DNA from: Bacteroidota bacterium
Lineage (GTDB): Bacteria; Bacteroidota; Bacteroidia; Bacteroidales; Prolixibacteraceae
Reading direction: 5' to 3'
NCBI GenBank assembly: GCA_021849365.1
Contig: JAJZSZ010000003.1
Span: forward strand, 1 to 41,392
Length of the DNA: 41,392 nucleotides
Shown: positions 1-8,370 of the stretch, piece by piece
Layout of the letters: every line of letters starts with the position of its first letter
Numbering within the stretch: the stretch's first letter is position 1
The notes under the pieces: generated by a model
The model's database searches: none
Seen by the model: the letters and a program-made list of their open reading frames with translations, nothing else
Told to the model about the DNA's origin: nothing
Translations under genes and position numbers: made by a program

Positions 1-810
1 CAGCATTTTAATACCCACAAAAATCAGGATAAGTGCCAAACCATAATGCAGGTATGTGAAATATTTCAGCGAACCGGCAAGGGCAAAATACAACGACCGC
101 AATCCCAAAATTGCAAAAACGTTGGAGGTATATACAATGAACGGATCGCTTGTTATGGCCAAAATTGCCGGGATTGAATCGACCGCAAAAATCAAGTCGG
201 TAGCTTCAATCAGTATAAGGACAAGCAACAGCGGGGTTGCATGCAGCTTCCCGCTAACCTTGACCAGAAATGACGATTTGGAATATTCGGAAGTCACCGG
301 CATGACCCGCCTCAATAATTTAAGCAAAGCATTATTTTCTACGTTGACTTTGGTTCCCTTGTCGCGGGCAATCTTGATTCCGGTAATAATCAGGAACACA
401 CCGAAAACATAAATAATCCAGTGGAATTTTGCAATGAGCGACACTCCGGCAAAAATGAATATCGCACGCATGATCAGCGCACCAAAAACACCCCAGAAAA
501 GAACCCGGTGCTGGTAGGCTGCCGGCACCTGAAACGCAGAAAAAATCAGAACAAAAACAAAAATATTGTCGATGCTCAGCGATTTCTCCACGATGTAACC
601 GGTCAGGAATTCGATGGCCTTCGTTTCGCCAAAATAATGCCAGATACCAGCATTAAAAATCAGTGCCAATCCGATCCAGACTACGCTCCAGGTCATAGCT
701 TCCTTAAATTTCACCTCATGCGAATGACGGTGAAATACGCCCAAATCGAGCGCAAGCATAATCAACACAAACACATTGAATCCAACCCACAGGAATATCG
801 AGTTTTCCAT
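1..810 (-). CDS. TerC family integral membrane protein (partial, runs off the left edge of the window)
   Basis: My reverse translation from the ATG at 810 gives MENSIFLWVGFNVFVLIMLALDLGVFHRHSHEVKFKEA...EATDLIFAVDSIPAILAITSDPFIVYTSNVFAILGLRSLYF, with typical TerC motifs. It is close to the complete TerC at 27426-28376. The stop lies outside the window. Confidence 0.93.
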   Translation of the reverse strand, partial: MENSIFLWVGFNVFVLIMLALDLGVFHRHSHEVKFKEAMTWSVVWIGLALIFNAGIWHYFGETKAIEFLTGYIVEKSLSIDNIFVFVLIFSAFQVPAAYQHRVLFWGVFGALIMRAIFIFAGVSLIAKFHWIIYVFGVFLIITGIKIARDKGTKVNVENNALLKLLRRVMPVTSEYSKSSFLVKVSGKLHATPLLLVLILIEATDLIFAVDSIPAILAITSDPFIVYTSNVFAILGLRSLYFALAGSLKYFTYLHYGLALILIFVGIKML

Positions 811-811
811 A

Positions 812-1681
812 TTATTGTTTTAATTTTTCACTTAATCTCTGAATATCGAATTTCAGACTGTCAATCTTTTGTTCCAAATCCGCCAGAAGTTGTTGTGTTG
901 CAGGTTCACTCTTATCATTTTTAAGTAAAACTCTCTTCATTTCTTCCTGACTTTCCTGCATACTGTTCATAATCACCCCGATGAAAAGATTCATGATAAT
1001 CATGGCTCCAATCAGGATAAACGAAACGAAATAAGCCACCGCACCATACGACGCCGGAACCGAATTTGCTTCGGCTGACGGATCGGCACTGCCGTAGAGT
1101 TGAATGTTCAACAGGTCAGTCCAGCCTTCCAACGTTAAAACCTTAAACAGCGAAATCATCGAAACATGAAGCGATCCGAAATGAACCGGATCTGTTTTTG
1201 AAAACAGAAAACTTCCAGCTACAGCATAAATGTAAAACACGATCGAAAGCAATACCACCACATAACCCATCGAGGGAATACTTTTCAATAAGGCATTTAC
1301 CAATATCTGCAACCTTGGCAATACCGAAATGAGCCTGAAAACCCTAAGAATTCGAGCCAACCTTAACACTGTAAAAAAGTGGGTGTCGGTATTCGGGATA
1401 AAGCAAACGGCAACAATAATGAAATCAAAAACATTCCATGGATCGGCAAAAAATCGCCAGAAACGGGGAGCTTGTGTCAACATTTTAAGTGTCAGTTCGG
1501 CAACAAATATCCAGATGATCAGTTGATCGATCAAATGGAAAAGGCTGAGATACTGGTTATGTAGTTCGGGATAAGTTTCAATTCCTACGATAATTCCGGA
1601 AAGAACGATCAGCCCAAGAATAAAATTCCGGAACCATGAAGAATTGACAATTGCAGATGAAAATTGGCGGATTCTTTCCAT
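812..1681 (-). CDS. Voltage-gated ion channel, single 6-TM domain (NaChBac/CavMr-like)
   Basis: 289 aa. S4-like repeat LRLARILRVFRLISVLPRLQ, pore motif TLEGWTDLL, C-terminal coiled-coil-like tail. Confidence 0.9.
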   Translation of the reverse strand: MERIRQFSSAIVNSSWFRNFILGLIVLSGIIVGIETYPELHNQYLSLFHLIDQLIIWIFVAELTLKMLTQAPRFWRFFADPWNVFDFIIVAVCFIPNTDTHFFTVLRLARILRVFRLISVLPRLQILVNALLKSIPSMGYVVVLLSIVFYIYAVAGSFLFSKTDPVHFGSLHVSMISLFKVLTLEGWTDLLNIQLYGSADPSAEANSVPASYGAVAYFVSFILIGAMIIMNLFIGVIMNSMQESQEEMKRVLLKNDKSEPATQQLLADLEQKIDSLKFDIQRLSEKLKQ

Positions 1682-1687
1682 ATCCCT

Positions 1688-2329
1688 TTAATTTTTCTTT
1701 TTCGAAATCATGATCTTCAACATGGGTGCTGAGGCGATCAGTACGAAGCCAATCAGGAAATAAACACTGTAGTTTATGATTTCGGGAAACGCATGGCCAA
1801 GGTAGTAACCCAGTGGAGCCAAAAGCCCAATCCAGGCGATGGCGCCAATTACGTTCAGGTAGCTGAATTTCACCGGCGATAATCCTGAGGCGCCAGCCAA
1901 CATTGGAATTAATGTTCTAATCACCGGCAAAAATCTTCCGGCAACAAACGCCCATACGCCATATTTTTCGTAAAAAGCATTTGTTTTTTCCAAATAACTT
2001 TGTTTGAAAATACGAGCATCAGGTTTGTTAAACAATTTTGGCCCCAGCCATTTACCTTTCAAAAAACCGGTAAAATCGCCTAGAATAGCTGCAGTCATCA
2101 TTAAAACAAGTAGTAACGGAAGCGAAACATCAAGGTAATGCGTACCGCAAAGTAATCCGGCAGTAAAAATCAAATAATCACCTCCTGGCAAAACAAGTCC
2201 CAGAAACACACCAGTTTCAAGAAAAATAATCAGCAAAAGGAGGAAAATTCCGCCATACTGTATTAAATGATAGGGATCTGAAAAAATCTGAAAGAGACTG
2301 TCTAATATTAACATGGAATTTTTAAACAA
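1688..2329 (-). CDS. DedA family (VTT/SNARE-associated) membrane protein
   Basis: 213 aa. ETGVFLGLVLPGGDYLIFTAGLL...FVAGRFLPVIRTLIPMLAGASGL is the DedA signature. Confidence 0.92.
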   Translation of the reverse strand: MFKNSMLILDSLFQIFSDPYHLIQYGGIFLLLLIIFLETGVFLGLVLPGGDYLIFTAGLLCGTHYLDVSLPLLLVLMMTAAILGDFTGFLKGKWLGPKLFNKPDARIFKQSYLEKTNAFYEKYGVWAFVAGRFLPVIRTLIPMLAGASGLSPVKFSYLNVIGAIAWIGLLAPLGYYLGHAFPEIINYSVYFLIGFVLIASAPMLKIMISKKKN

Positions 2330-2468
2330 AACTATTCCTGCAATTAACAGCCCATAGGGTTAAAAGGTTTGCTTTTATCTGTTGATTTTCATATAATCTT
2401 TCTGATAAAAATCAAGGGAAAATCCGGATTTCCTGTGTTCCTTTGTACTTCGACTAAAAACTCAGTAT

Positions 2469-3392
2469 ATGACTTTCCTTCCGAACGATAAAGTTTTCAG
2501 TGCTAAATGGTTTCGCGATTATAGCATGATCGTGATTGGTGCTTTTATTCTCGCTGTTGGGTTTGTATTTTTCATTTCGCCCCACCGTATAGTTCCGGGA
2601 GGAGTATATGGTATTGCCATTGTCGTGCACTATATGACGCAGGGAATGTTCTCCTTTTGGCCCGACGGTTTTCCGATCGGTTTATTCGGTCTAATCCTGA
2701 ATGTTCCGCTGACCATTGCCGGAATCAAGATCCTGGGACCTCGTTTTGGAGTAAAAACAGTGGTTGGATTCGTGCTTTCGTCGGTTTTTATGGACATGAT
2801 TACTTACATGCGCGTTGATGGCGATGCCCCGCTGGTAGCCGATATTTTGCTGTCGTGCGTTTTCGGCGGTGTGTTGGTTGGGTTCGGACTTGGATTGATA
2901 TTCAAAGCCCGCGCAACCTCGGGCGGATCGGACATTATTGCCATGATTATTGCCAAGTACACCCGCATCCAGCTTGGGCAACTGATGATCTACGTTGATT
3001 CGACCATCGTTTTGCTCAGTTTGGTAGCCTTCAAAGACTGGCAAATTCCACTCTATTCTTGGGTCGTGATTTACATTACCGGACGCGCCATCGACCTCGT
3101 GCTGGAAGGTAGTGATTACAACAAAGCTCTGATTATAATTTCAGAAAAACACGAAGAAATCAGCCATAAAATACTGATCGACCTTGAACGTGGCGGAACT
3201 TACCTGAAAGGAAGCGGTATGTTTACCGGAAACGACAAGCACATTATTTACACCGTGGTCAGCCGCCGTGAAGTTGCCATTCTCGAAGAATACATTAGCA
3301 CGATCGACCCCGATGCGTTTATCACTGTAATGGATACACATGAGATTCTGGGCGAAGGATTCCAGTCGCTGAAGCATAAAGTTCAGGAATAA
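2469..3392 (+). CDS. YitT family membrane protein (DUF161 + DUF2179)
   Basis: 307 aa. SPHRIVPGGVYGIAIVVHY, ARATSGGSDIIAMIIAKYT, and a C-terminal DUF2179-like GGTYLKGSGMFTGNDKHIIYTVVSRREVAILEEYI. Confidence 0.9.
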   Translation: MTFLPNDKVFSAKWFRDYSMIVIGAFILAVGFVFFISPHRIVPGGVYGIAIVVHYMTQGMFSFWPDGFPIGLFGLILNVPLTIAGIKILGPRFGVKTVVGFVLSSVFMDMITYMRVDGDAPLVADILLSCVFGGVLVGFGLGLIFKARATSGGSDIIAMIIAKYTRIQLGQLMIYVDSTIVLLSLVAFKDWQIPLYSWVVIYITGRAIDLVLEGSDYNKALIIISEKHEEISHKILIDLERGGTYLKGSGMFTGNDKHIIYTVVSRREVAILEEYISTIDPDAFITVMDTHEILGEGFQSLKHKVQE

Positions 3393-3400
3393 AAAAACAG

Positions 3401-3510
3401 GGATGTGAAAATTTGAGGATGAGAAGATTTGAAGATGAATCTACTGCCTGGAACATGGGGCTTGGGGCATGGGTTTCGGACTCGCAACTCGTATCCCGCA
3501 ACCCGCAACG
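3401..3510. repeat. Low-complexity composite repeat block in an intergenic region
   Basis: Three short repetitive motifs in succession: gatgtgaaaatttgaggatgagaagatttgaagatga; catggggcttggggcatggg; ctcgcaactcgtatcccgcaacccgcaac. Confidence 0.55.
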
Positions 3511-3540
3511 TTTTTCAACTCCGAACTTTAGTGCACCCAA

Positions 3541-3641
3541 GCGGAGAAATATCGAACTTTCGGCTTGAAGATTATGAGGCTGTACTAAAGTTTATGAATT
3601 CGGACATGCAAAAGAAAAAGCTCAAATTGAAAAATCAGTAA
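3541..3641 (+). pseudogene. Remnant homologous to the small ORF at 20900-21010
   Basis: Translation SGEISNFRLEDYEAVLKFMNSDMQKKKLKLKNQ aligns with EGEMSNFLLEDYNAVFKFMNAEALKKKLKL at 20900-21010, and the nucleotide similarity is also clear. Confidence 0.7.
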
Positions 3642-3644
3642 ATC

Positions 3645-3900
3645 AGACATGTCCTAAAAAAGCCTTTCGTTCAGTTGAAAGTTTTGCCAACGAGAAAGAT
3701 CTCACGGATATTCTCCACAGGTTAAATATTCGTGTTGAAATGAGTGTGGAAGAGATCCAATACCCGGTGGAACGCACGCTTGTAACCGAGAACTATTTCT
3801 CGGTGGTCCGCGCATTATCGGGTATATGAAGCGAATCAAAAGTCTCTCTGATGCATGCCAAAAGGACGCAGCCCAAAAGTACTACACAAAAACAGAATAG
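3645..3900 (+). pseudogene. Truncated nrdD (class III RNR) remnant: N-terminal fragment joined to the extreme C-terminal fragment
   Basis: KKAFRSVESFANEKDLTDILHRLNIRVEMSVEEIQYPVERTLVTENYFSVV matches NrdD KKAFLSVGSFASEEDLTNILHRLNIRDEMSVEDVQNQVERSLMAECYFSVA. It is followed out of frame by RIIGYMKRIKSLSDACQKDAAQKYYTKTE*, matching the NrdD C-terminus RIIGYMKRISSFSDARQKEAAKRYYETN. Confidence 0.9.
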
Positions 3901-3947
3901 AGCAGCCTTGTTTCTATTGTATATGAGAGTTCCTTTGGATTAAGTAT

Positions 3948-3977
3948 AAAGAGGCCATCCTTTTGGGTAGCCTCTTT
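3948..3977. terminator. Stem-loop, possible terminator
   Basis: AAAGAGGC-(14 nt)-GCCTCTTT, perfect 8-bp arms just after the nrdD remnant. Confidence 0.6.
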
Positions 3978-4094
3978 AGAAGTTTTCAGTGATCCTAAGG
4001 GAGAAAATACCAGATATTTCTGGATTAAAAGTTAAGAAAGATACTTTATTTCCATTTATTAATTTCTCATCCTTGTTTTCTGGGCGAATACTGA

Positions 4095-4592
4095 CTATTC
4101 AGTTGGCTTACCTGCAGCCACATTTTTGCTATGCTCAATCGACTGTAAAGCCAGATAGTTGTCGCCAAATTTCACTAGGTTTTCCATTTCTTTGTCGTAC
4201 TGACCAAAGTGGCGTTCTTCATCGTCAACCAAAGCTTCAAAAATCTTTCTTGAGGCCGAGTCGGCGTTCTGAGAGCATACGTTAGCCCATTCATTGTAAT
4301 CCTTCACGCTTCCGGTTTCCATTCCGGCAGCCGTTTCGAGCATTTGTTTCACATCGTGAATTTTCTGCACGTCTTGTGCTGCTTTCATTTCCACTTCGCC
4401 TTTCAGAAATAGGATACGGTCGGCCAGTCTTTCAACGTGCATCATTTCTTCAATAGCTGTGCGTTTGAAGAGATTAGACAGCAAGTCATATCCTTGATCA
4501 TCGCAATGAAAATGGAAGTACATGTATTGGTGTACTGCACTTAATTCGTCGGCAATAGCCTTGTTTAATAGTTCGATACTTTTTTCTCTCAT
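4095..4592 (-). CDS. Bacterioferritin / ferritin-like diiron protein
   Basis: 165 aa. LNKAIADELSAVHQYMYFHFHC, AIEEMMHVERLADRILFLKG, DDEERHFGQYDKEMENL: ferritin-like E...ExxH and EExH motifs. Confidence 0.88.
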   Translation of the reverse strand: MREKSIELLNKAIADELSAVHQYMYFHFHCDDQGYDLLSNLFKRTAIEEMMHVERLADRILFLKGEVEMKAAQDVQKIHDVKQMLETAAGMETGSVKDYNEWANVCSQNADSASRKIFEALVDDEERHFGQYDKEMENLVKFGDNYLALQSIEHSKNVAAGKPTE

Positions 4593-4843
4593 CTCTTTTA
4601 ATTTATCGATTTATGGTTCTTTATTTAAGTTTCCCGATTATTTGAGGTTTGGTATTTTCAATTCCAAAATTCGGAATTTTCCTGAAAATATTATGAAGTA
4701 AACTCACTTATTTTATTGATATAATAATATTCGGTGCAATCTCATTCGGGTAATGTTTTTGGGGATTGGATGATAAATAATCCCAATAAATAGTGATTGA
4801 TTTGTTTTGCAATACCGGATAGTTTTGTCTTTTTTAAGAGCTA

Positions 4844-6211
4844 ATGAAAAAACCAATACTTGCAATCGGCTGTGCGGTTCTTATCCTGTCGTGTACAGAA
4901 AATGACGATAATACTCCACGCAAACTGGAAGGTGAAAAGGCTGGTGGTGAAACCACCGTTTTCGTTAAAACAAGCCAGGCTTTCGGTTTGCCTGCAACGA
5001 ATCTTTCAGCCGAAAGCCTGGAAAAGCATCTGGCTGGAGATAAAGCTTTCGGAGCGCTTTTCGTAGCCAGCCCTGCCCAAAAGAACGGTGGTTTAGGTTC
5101 AATTTTCAACAACAATTCGTGCAACGGCTGCCATCCTTCCGACGGGCGGGCTTCGGTTCCAGAAAACCTCAATGGAATGAGCGGCTTATTTCTGAAAATA
5201 AGCATTCCCGGGACAGATGAGCATGGAGGGCCTGCACCGGTCCCGGGATTTGGCACCCAGCTTCAGCACCAGGCTATTTATGGCTATCAGCCTGAAGCCA
5301 AAATGAGTGTCAGCTATCAGGAAAAGAATTATACTTTCAGCGATGGTTCCACAATCACTTTGCAAAGGCCGGTTTATGCCATTGTGTCGCCATACATTCC
5401 TTTGCCTGGGAATGTGTTGGTTTCGCCGCGTATCGGGATGCCGGTGTTTGGCCTGGGGCTTCTCGAATCGATTCCTGAAAACGCGATACTGGCTCATGCC
5501 GATCTTGATGATAAGGACAAAGATGGGATTTCAGGAAAAGCGAATCGGGTTTGGGATTTCGTTTCAGGAACTGTAAAACTTGGGCGTTTTGGCTGGAAGG
5601 CAGGCACACCCAGCGTTTTGGTACAGTCGGCAGGTGCTTACAACGAAGATATGGGGCTGACCAATTACCTGAAACCCGTTGAAAGTTCTTTCAGTCAATC
5701 AAACAACGATCCAAGCTCAGTTTTACTGGAAGTGAGTCGTGAGGAACTGGAGAATGTAACTTTTTATTCCCTGACATTGGGGGTTCCGGCTGGCCGCGAT
5801 TTTGACGACCAAGAGGTAATTCTGGGTCATAAAATTTTTGAACAGATCAACTGTTCGACGTGCCATGTAGCATCATTTACCACCGGAACTTACGACGGAA
5901 TACCGGAGATCAGTAACCAGAAAATTTATCCATATACCGACATGCTTTTGCATGATATGGGTGACGATTTAGCCGACAACCGCACCGAGTTTCAGGCCAA
6001 CGGAAATGAATGGAAAACCCGCCCGCTTTGGGGAATCGGACTAACCGCCTTAACCAGCGGTCACACTAGTTTTTTGCACGACGGGCGCGCCCGCAACCTG
6101 ACAGAAGCCATTTTGTGGCACGGCGGAGAAGCTGAAAAATCGAGGGAAGAATTTCGGAAATTATCGACCAAGGATCGTGAAGCCTTGTTGAGATTTTTGG
6201 AATCACTTTAG
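4844..6211 (+). CDS. Di-heme oxidoreductase (DHOR, DUF1111-type 'thiol oxidoreductase'), lipoprotein
   Basis: 455 aa. Lipobox-like signal (ILSC), CNGCH and CSTCH heme motifs, C-terminal WGIGLTALTSGHTSFLHDGRARNLTEAILWHGGEAEKSREEFRKLS. Confidence 0.88.
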   Translation: MKKPILAIGCAVLILSCTENDDNTPRKLEGEKAGGETTVFVKTSQAFGLPATNLSAESLEKHLAGDKAFGALFVASPAQKNGGLGSIFNNNSCNGCHPSDGRASVPENLNGMSGLFLKISIPGTDEHGGPAPVPGFGTQLQHQAIYGYQPEAKMSVSYQEKNYTFSDGSTITLQRPVYAIVSPYIPLPGNVLVSPRIGMPVFGLGLLESIPENAILAHADLDDKDKDGISGKANRVWDFVSGTVKLGRFGWKAGTPSVLVQSAGAYNEDMGLTNYLKPVESSFSQSNNDPSSVLLEVSREELENVTFYSLTLGVPAGRDFDDQEVILGHKIFEQINCSTCHVASFTTGTYDGIPEISNQKIYPYTDMLLHDMGDDLADNRTEFQANGNEWKTRPLWGIGLTALTSGHTSFLHDGRARNLTEAILWHGGEAEKSREEFRKLSTKDREALLRFLESL

Positions 6212-6351
6212 CTATGAAGGCTAAGAATTCACTGAAATTTATCAGAATTGTATCAGTTTATTTCGACAAATATGCCGAAACTTGTGATCCTGTTACTAGT
6301 TGACTAAATTCGGCGACTGTTAAACTAACATTAGAACTGAAAGTAGAAAAG

Positions 6352-7755
6352 ATGAAAAGGAGAGATTTTCTAAACATAGGTGTCTTGGCAACCGTAGGCG
6401 GGGCTATTGCAACACCATCACTGGCCGGGCAATTAACCGGTAATTTGGAACTACCAGCAGAAGGTAAAGCAAAGAATATCATCTTTATGGTGAGTGACGG
6501 TATGAGCCATGGCACACTGAATATGGCAGACTTGCTGTTACAACGTAAGGAAGGCCGGTCTAGCAACTGGATTAAACTTTACCGCGAGCAAAAAGCCATG
6601 CGTGCCTACATGGACACAGCCTCGGCTGATTCGATGGTGACCGACTCCGCAGCCGGAAGTTCATCGTGGGGCGGTGGAGTGCGTGTCAAAAACGGAGCGC
6701 TCAATGTGGGTCCCGACGGCACGGCATACAAACCAATCCTTCAGAAATTTAAAGACGGCGGAAAAGCGGTAGGCTGTGTGACCACCGTGCCAATCACTCA
6801 TGCCACACCAGCCGGATTCTGTGTAAGTACCAAAAGCCGCGGAAGCCAGGAGGATATTGCAACCATGTACCTCGACCTGGAATTTGATGTGATGATGGGC
6901 GGCGGAACCGAATTTTTCAGTGCCGAAAAACGTAAGGATAAGCTGGATTTGTTTGCTGATTTTGCCAAAAGCGGTATTCAGGTTGCACGAACCAAAGCAG
7001 AGATGGACAATTGCAAAATGGGTATTCCCATGTTAGGTGTTTTCCACGAAGATGGTTTGCCCTATACGCTTGATCAAAAAGCTGATACTGGATTAATTAG
7101 CTCAATTCCTACATTGGCCGATATGACACGAAAAGCAATAGCCCAACTGAGCAAAAACCCCAAAGGATTTGTACTTCAGGTTGAGGGAGGAAAAGTAGAT
7201 TGGGGCGCTCATGCCAACGATTTAGGTGCGTTGATTTACGATCAGATTGCTTTTGACGATGCCATTGGGGTAGCCATCGAATTTGCCGAGAAAAATAATG
7301 ATACATTGGTTGTAATTACCACCGATCATGGAAATGCAAGTCCGGCGCTCATTAAGAGCCTAAAGGTTGATGAAAAATTTGATAAAGTTCAGAGGTTCAA
7401 ATACACAAACGAATGGGTACTTAATGGAATACGAAAAACAGATACTGCCCAGCAGGTAATCGACCGGATGTTTGAGGCTCAGGGATATGCTATAACCAAA
7501 GAAGAGGCAACTGAACTATTGACTCATTATTCTGATCTGGACAACGAAGGAATTTACAACGCGTACAAACTTCCGTTCAAACGGCTGGCACAGATTCAGC
7601 AGAATTATACTTCTGTAGGTTGGTCGGGCATGGATCATTCATCAGAATTTGTGGAATTGGGCATGTTTGGTCCGGGTAGCGAAAAACTTCCGCCTTTCGT
7701 AAAAAATACCGACTTGCACAATTTTATGTTAAAAGCCACCGGATTTATGGGCTAA
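6352..7755 (+). CDS. Alkaline phosphatase (PhoA superfamily), Tat-exported
   Basis: 467 aa. Twin-arginine leader MKRRDFLNIG; FMVSDGMSHGTLNMAD; TDSAAGSSSWGGGVRVKNGALN; VITTDHGNASP. Confidence 0.92.
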   Translation: MKRRDFLNIGVLATVGGAIATPSLAGQLTGNLELPAEGKAKNIIFMVSDGMSHGTLNMADLLLQRKEGRSSNWIKLYREQKAMRAYMDTASADSMVTDSAAGSSSWGGGVRVKNGALNVGPDGTAYKPILQKFKDGGKAVGCVTTVPITHATPAGFCVSTKSRGSQEDIATMYLDLEFDVMMGGGTEFFSAEKRKDKLDLFADFAKSGIQVARTKAEMDNCKMGIPMLGVFHEDGLPYTLDQKADTGLISSIPTLADMTRKAIAQLSKNPKGFVLQVEGGKVDWGAHANDLGALIYDQIAFDDAIGVAIEFAEKNNDTLVVITTDHGNASPALIKSLKVDEKFDKVQRFKYTNEWVLNGIRKTDTAQQVIDRMFEAQGYAITKEEATELLTHYSDLDNEGIYNAYKLPFKRLAQIQQNYTSVGWSGMDHSSEFVELGMFGPGSEKLPPFVKNTDLHNFMLKATGFMG

Positions 7756-7764
7756 TTTTTTCGA

Positions 7765-8370
7765 CTATATCGTTCGGTTAAAATCATCGGTATCGATTAA
7801 TTTATTAATTACGGCATAGATTGTCAAGCCTGAAACTGATTTGATTCCAAGCTTATTGGTAATGTTTTTCCGGTGCGAAATAACGGTGTGAATACTTATG
7901 AAAAGTTCTTCAGCAATTTCCTTGTTGCTTTTGCCAAGAGCCACCAATCGAATAACATCCAGTTCTCTCTGTGAAATAGCTACATCTTCATCCTGAACCT
8001 GAACGTCAGATTCAACTATTTTCTCGAGTTTATTAAAAATTTTCTCTTCATCGTCGTTGATATAGATGATTTCGTCGAACATCGATAAAAGGTGTTCGTC
8101 AAAATAAGCATATACCAAAGCAATCAACTTAAATCCAAAATTTATGGCTTCCTGACGGAGCAATTTAACCCGTTCGCCCTTGCTGTCGAAATAAGCTGAT
8201 GGATTAACCAACAAAATATCCACTTTTCCTGAACGCACCTTATCGTTGATTTCACGGGTATTGCTGGAAAAACATACTTCGTAATTGAATGATTGCGTTT
8301 TCAGAATCGAATGAATTCCCTGCCGGATAATTTCTGAATGGTCAACAACCAAAACTCTAGTTTTGTCCAT
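7765..8370 (-). CDS. LuxR/NarL-type HTH regulator with a degenerate receiver domain
   Basis: The ORF in the track begins at 8403; MDKTRVLVVDHSEI at 8370 is the more likely start. C-terminal ISQRELDVIRLVALGKSNKEIAEELFISIHTVISHRKNITNKLGI is a LuxR HTH. The receiver phospho-Asp region reads VDILLVNPSAYF. Confidence 0.9.
   Translation of the reverse strand: MDKTRVLVVDHSEIIRQGIHSILKTQSFNYEVCFSSNTREINDKVRSGKVDILLVNPSAYFDSKGERVKLLRQEAINFGFKLIALVYAYFDEHLLSMFDEIIYINDDEEKIFNKLEKIVESDVQVQDEDVAISQRELDVIRLVALGKSNKEIAEELFISIHTVISHRKNITNKLGIKSVSGLTIYAVINKLIDTDDFNRTI

Noticed and set aside
56-924. Plus-strand ORFs at 56-412 and 421-924
   Set aside because: They lie antisense to the partial TerC gene (and the end of the channel gene), whose minus-strand reading gives a clear TerC protein.
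3322-3641. ORFs 3322-3540 (-) and 3429-3641 (+) as genes
   Set aside because: Composed of low-complexity repeat translation plus a remnant sequence; the only recognisable part is the small-ORF homology, reported as a pseudogene fragment.
4660-4681. AATTCC-N7-GGAATT palindrome upstream of the bacterioferritin gene
   Set aside because: Short AT-rich arms can arise by chance; no second copy was noticed, so no operator is claimed.
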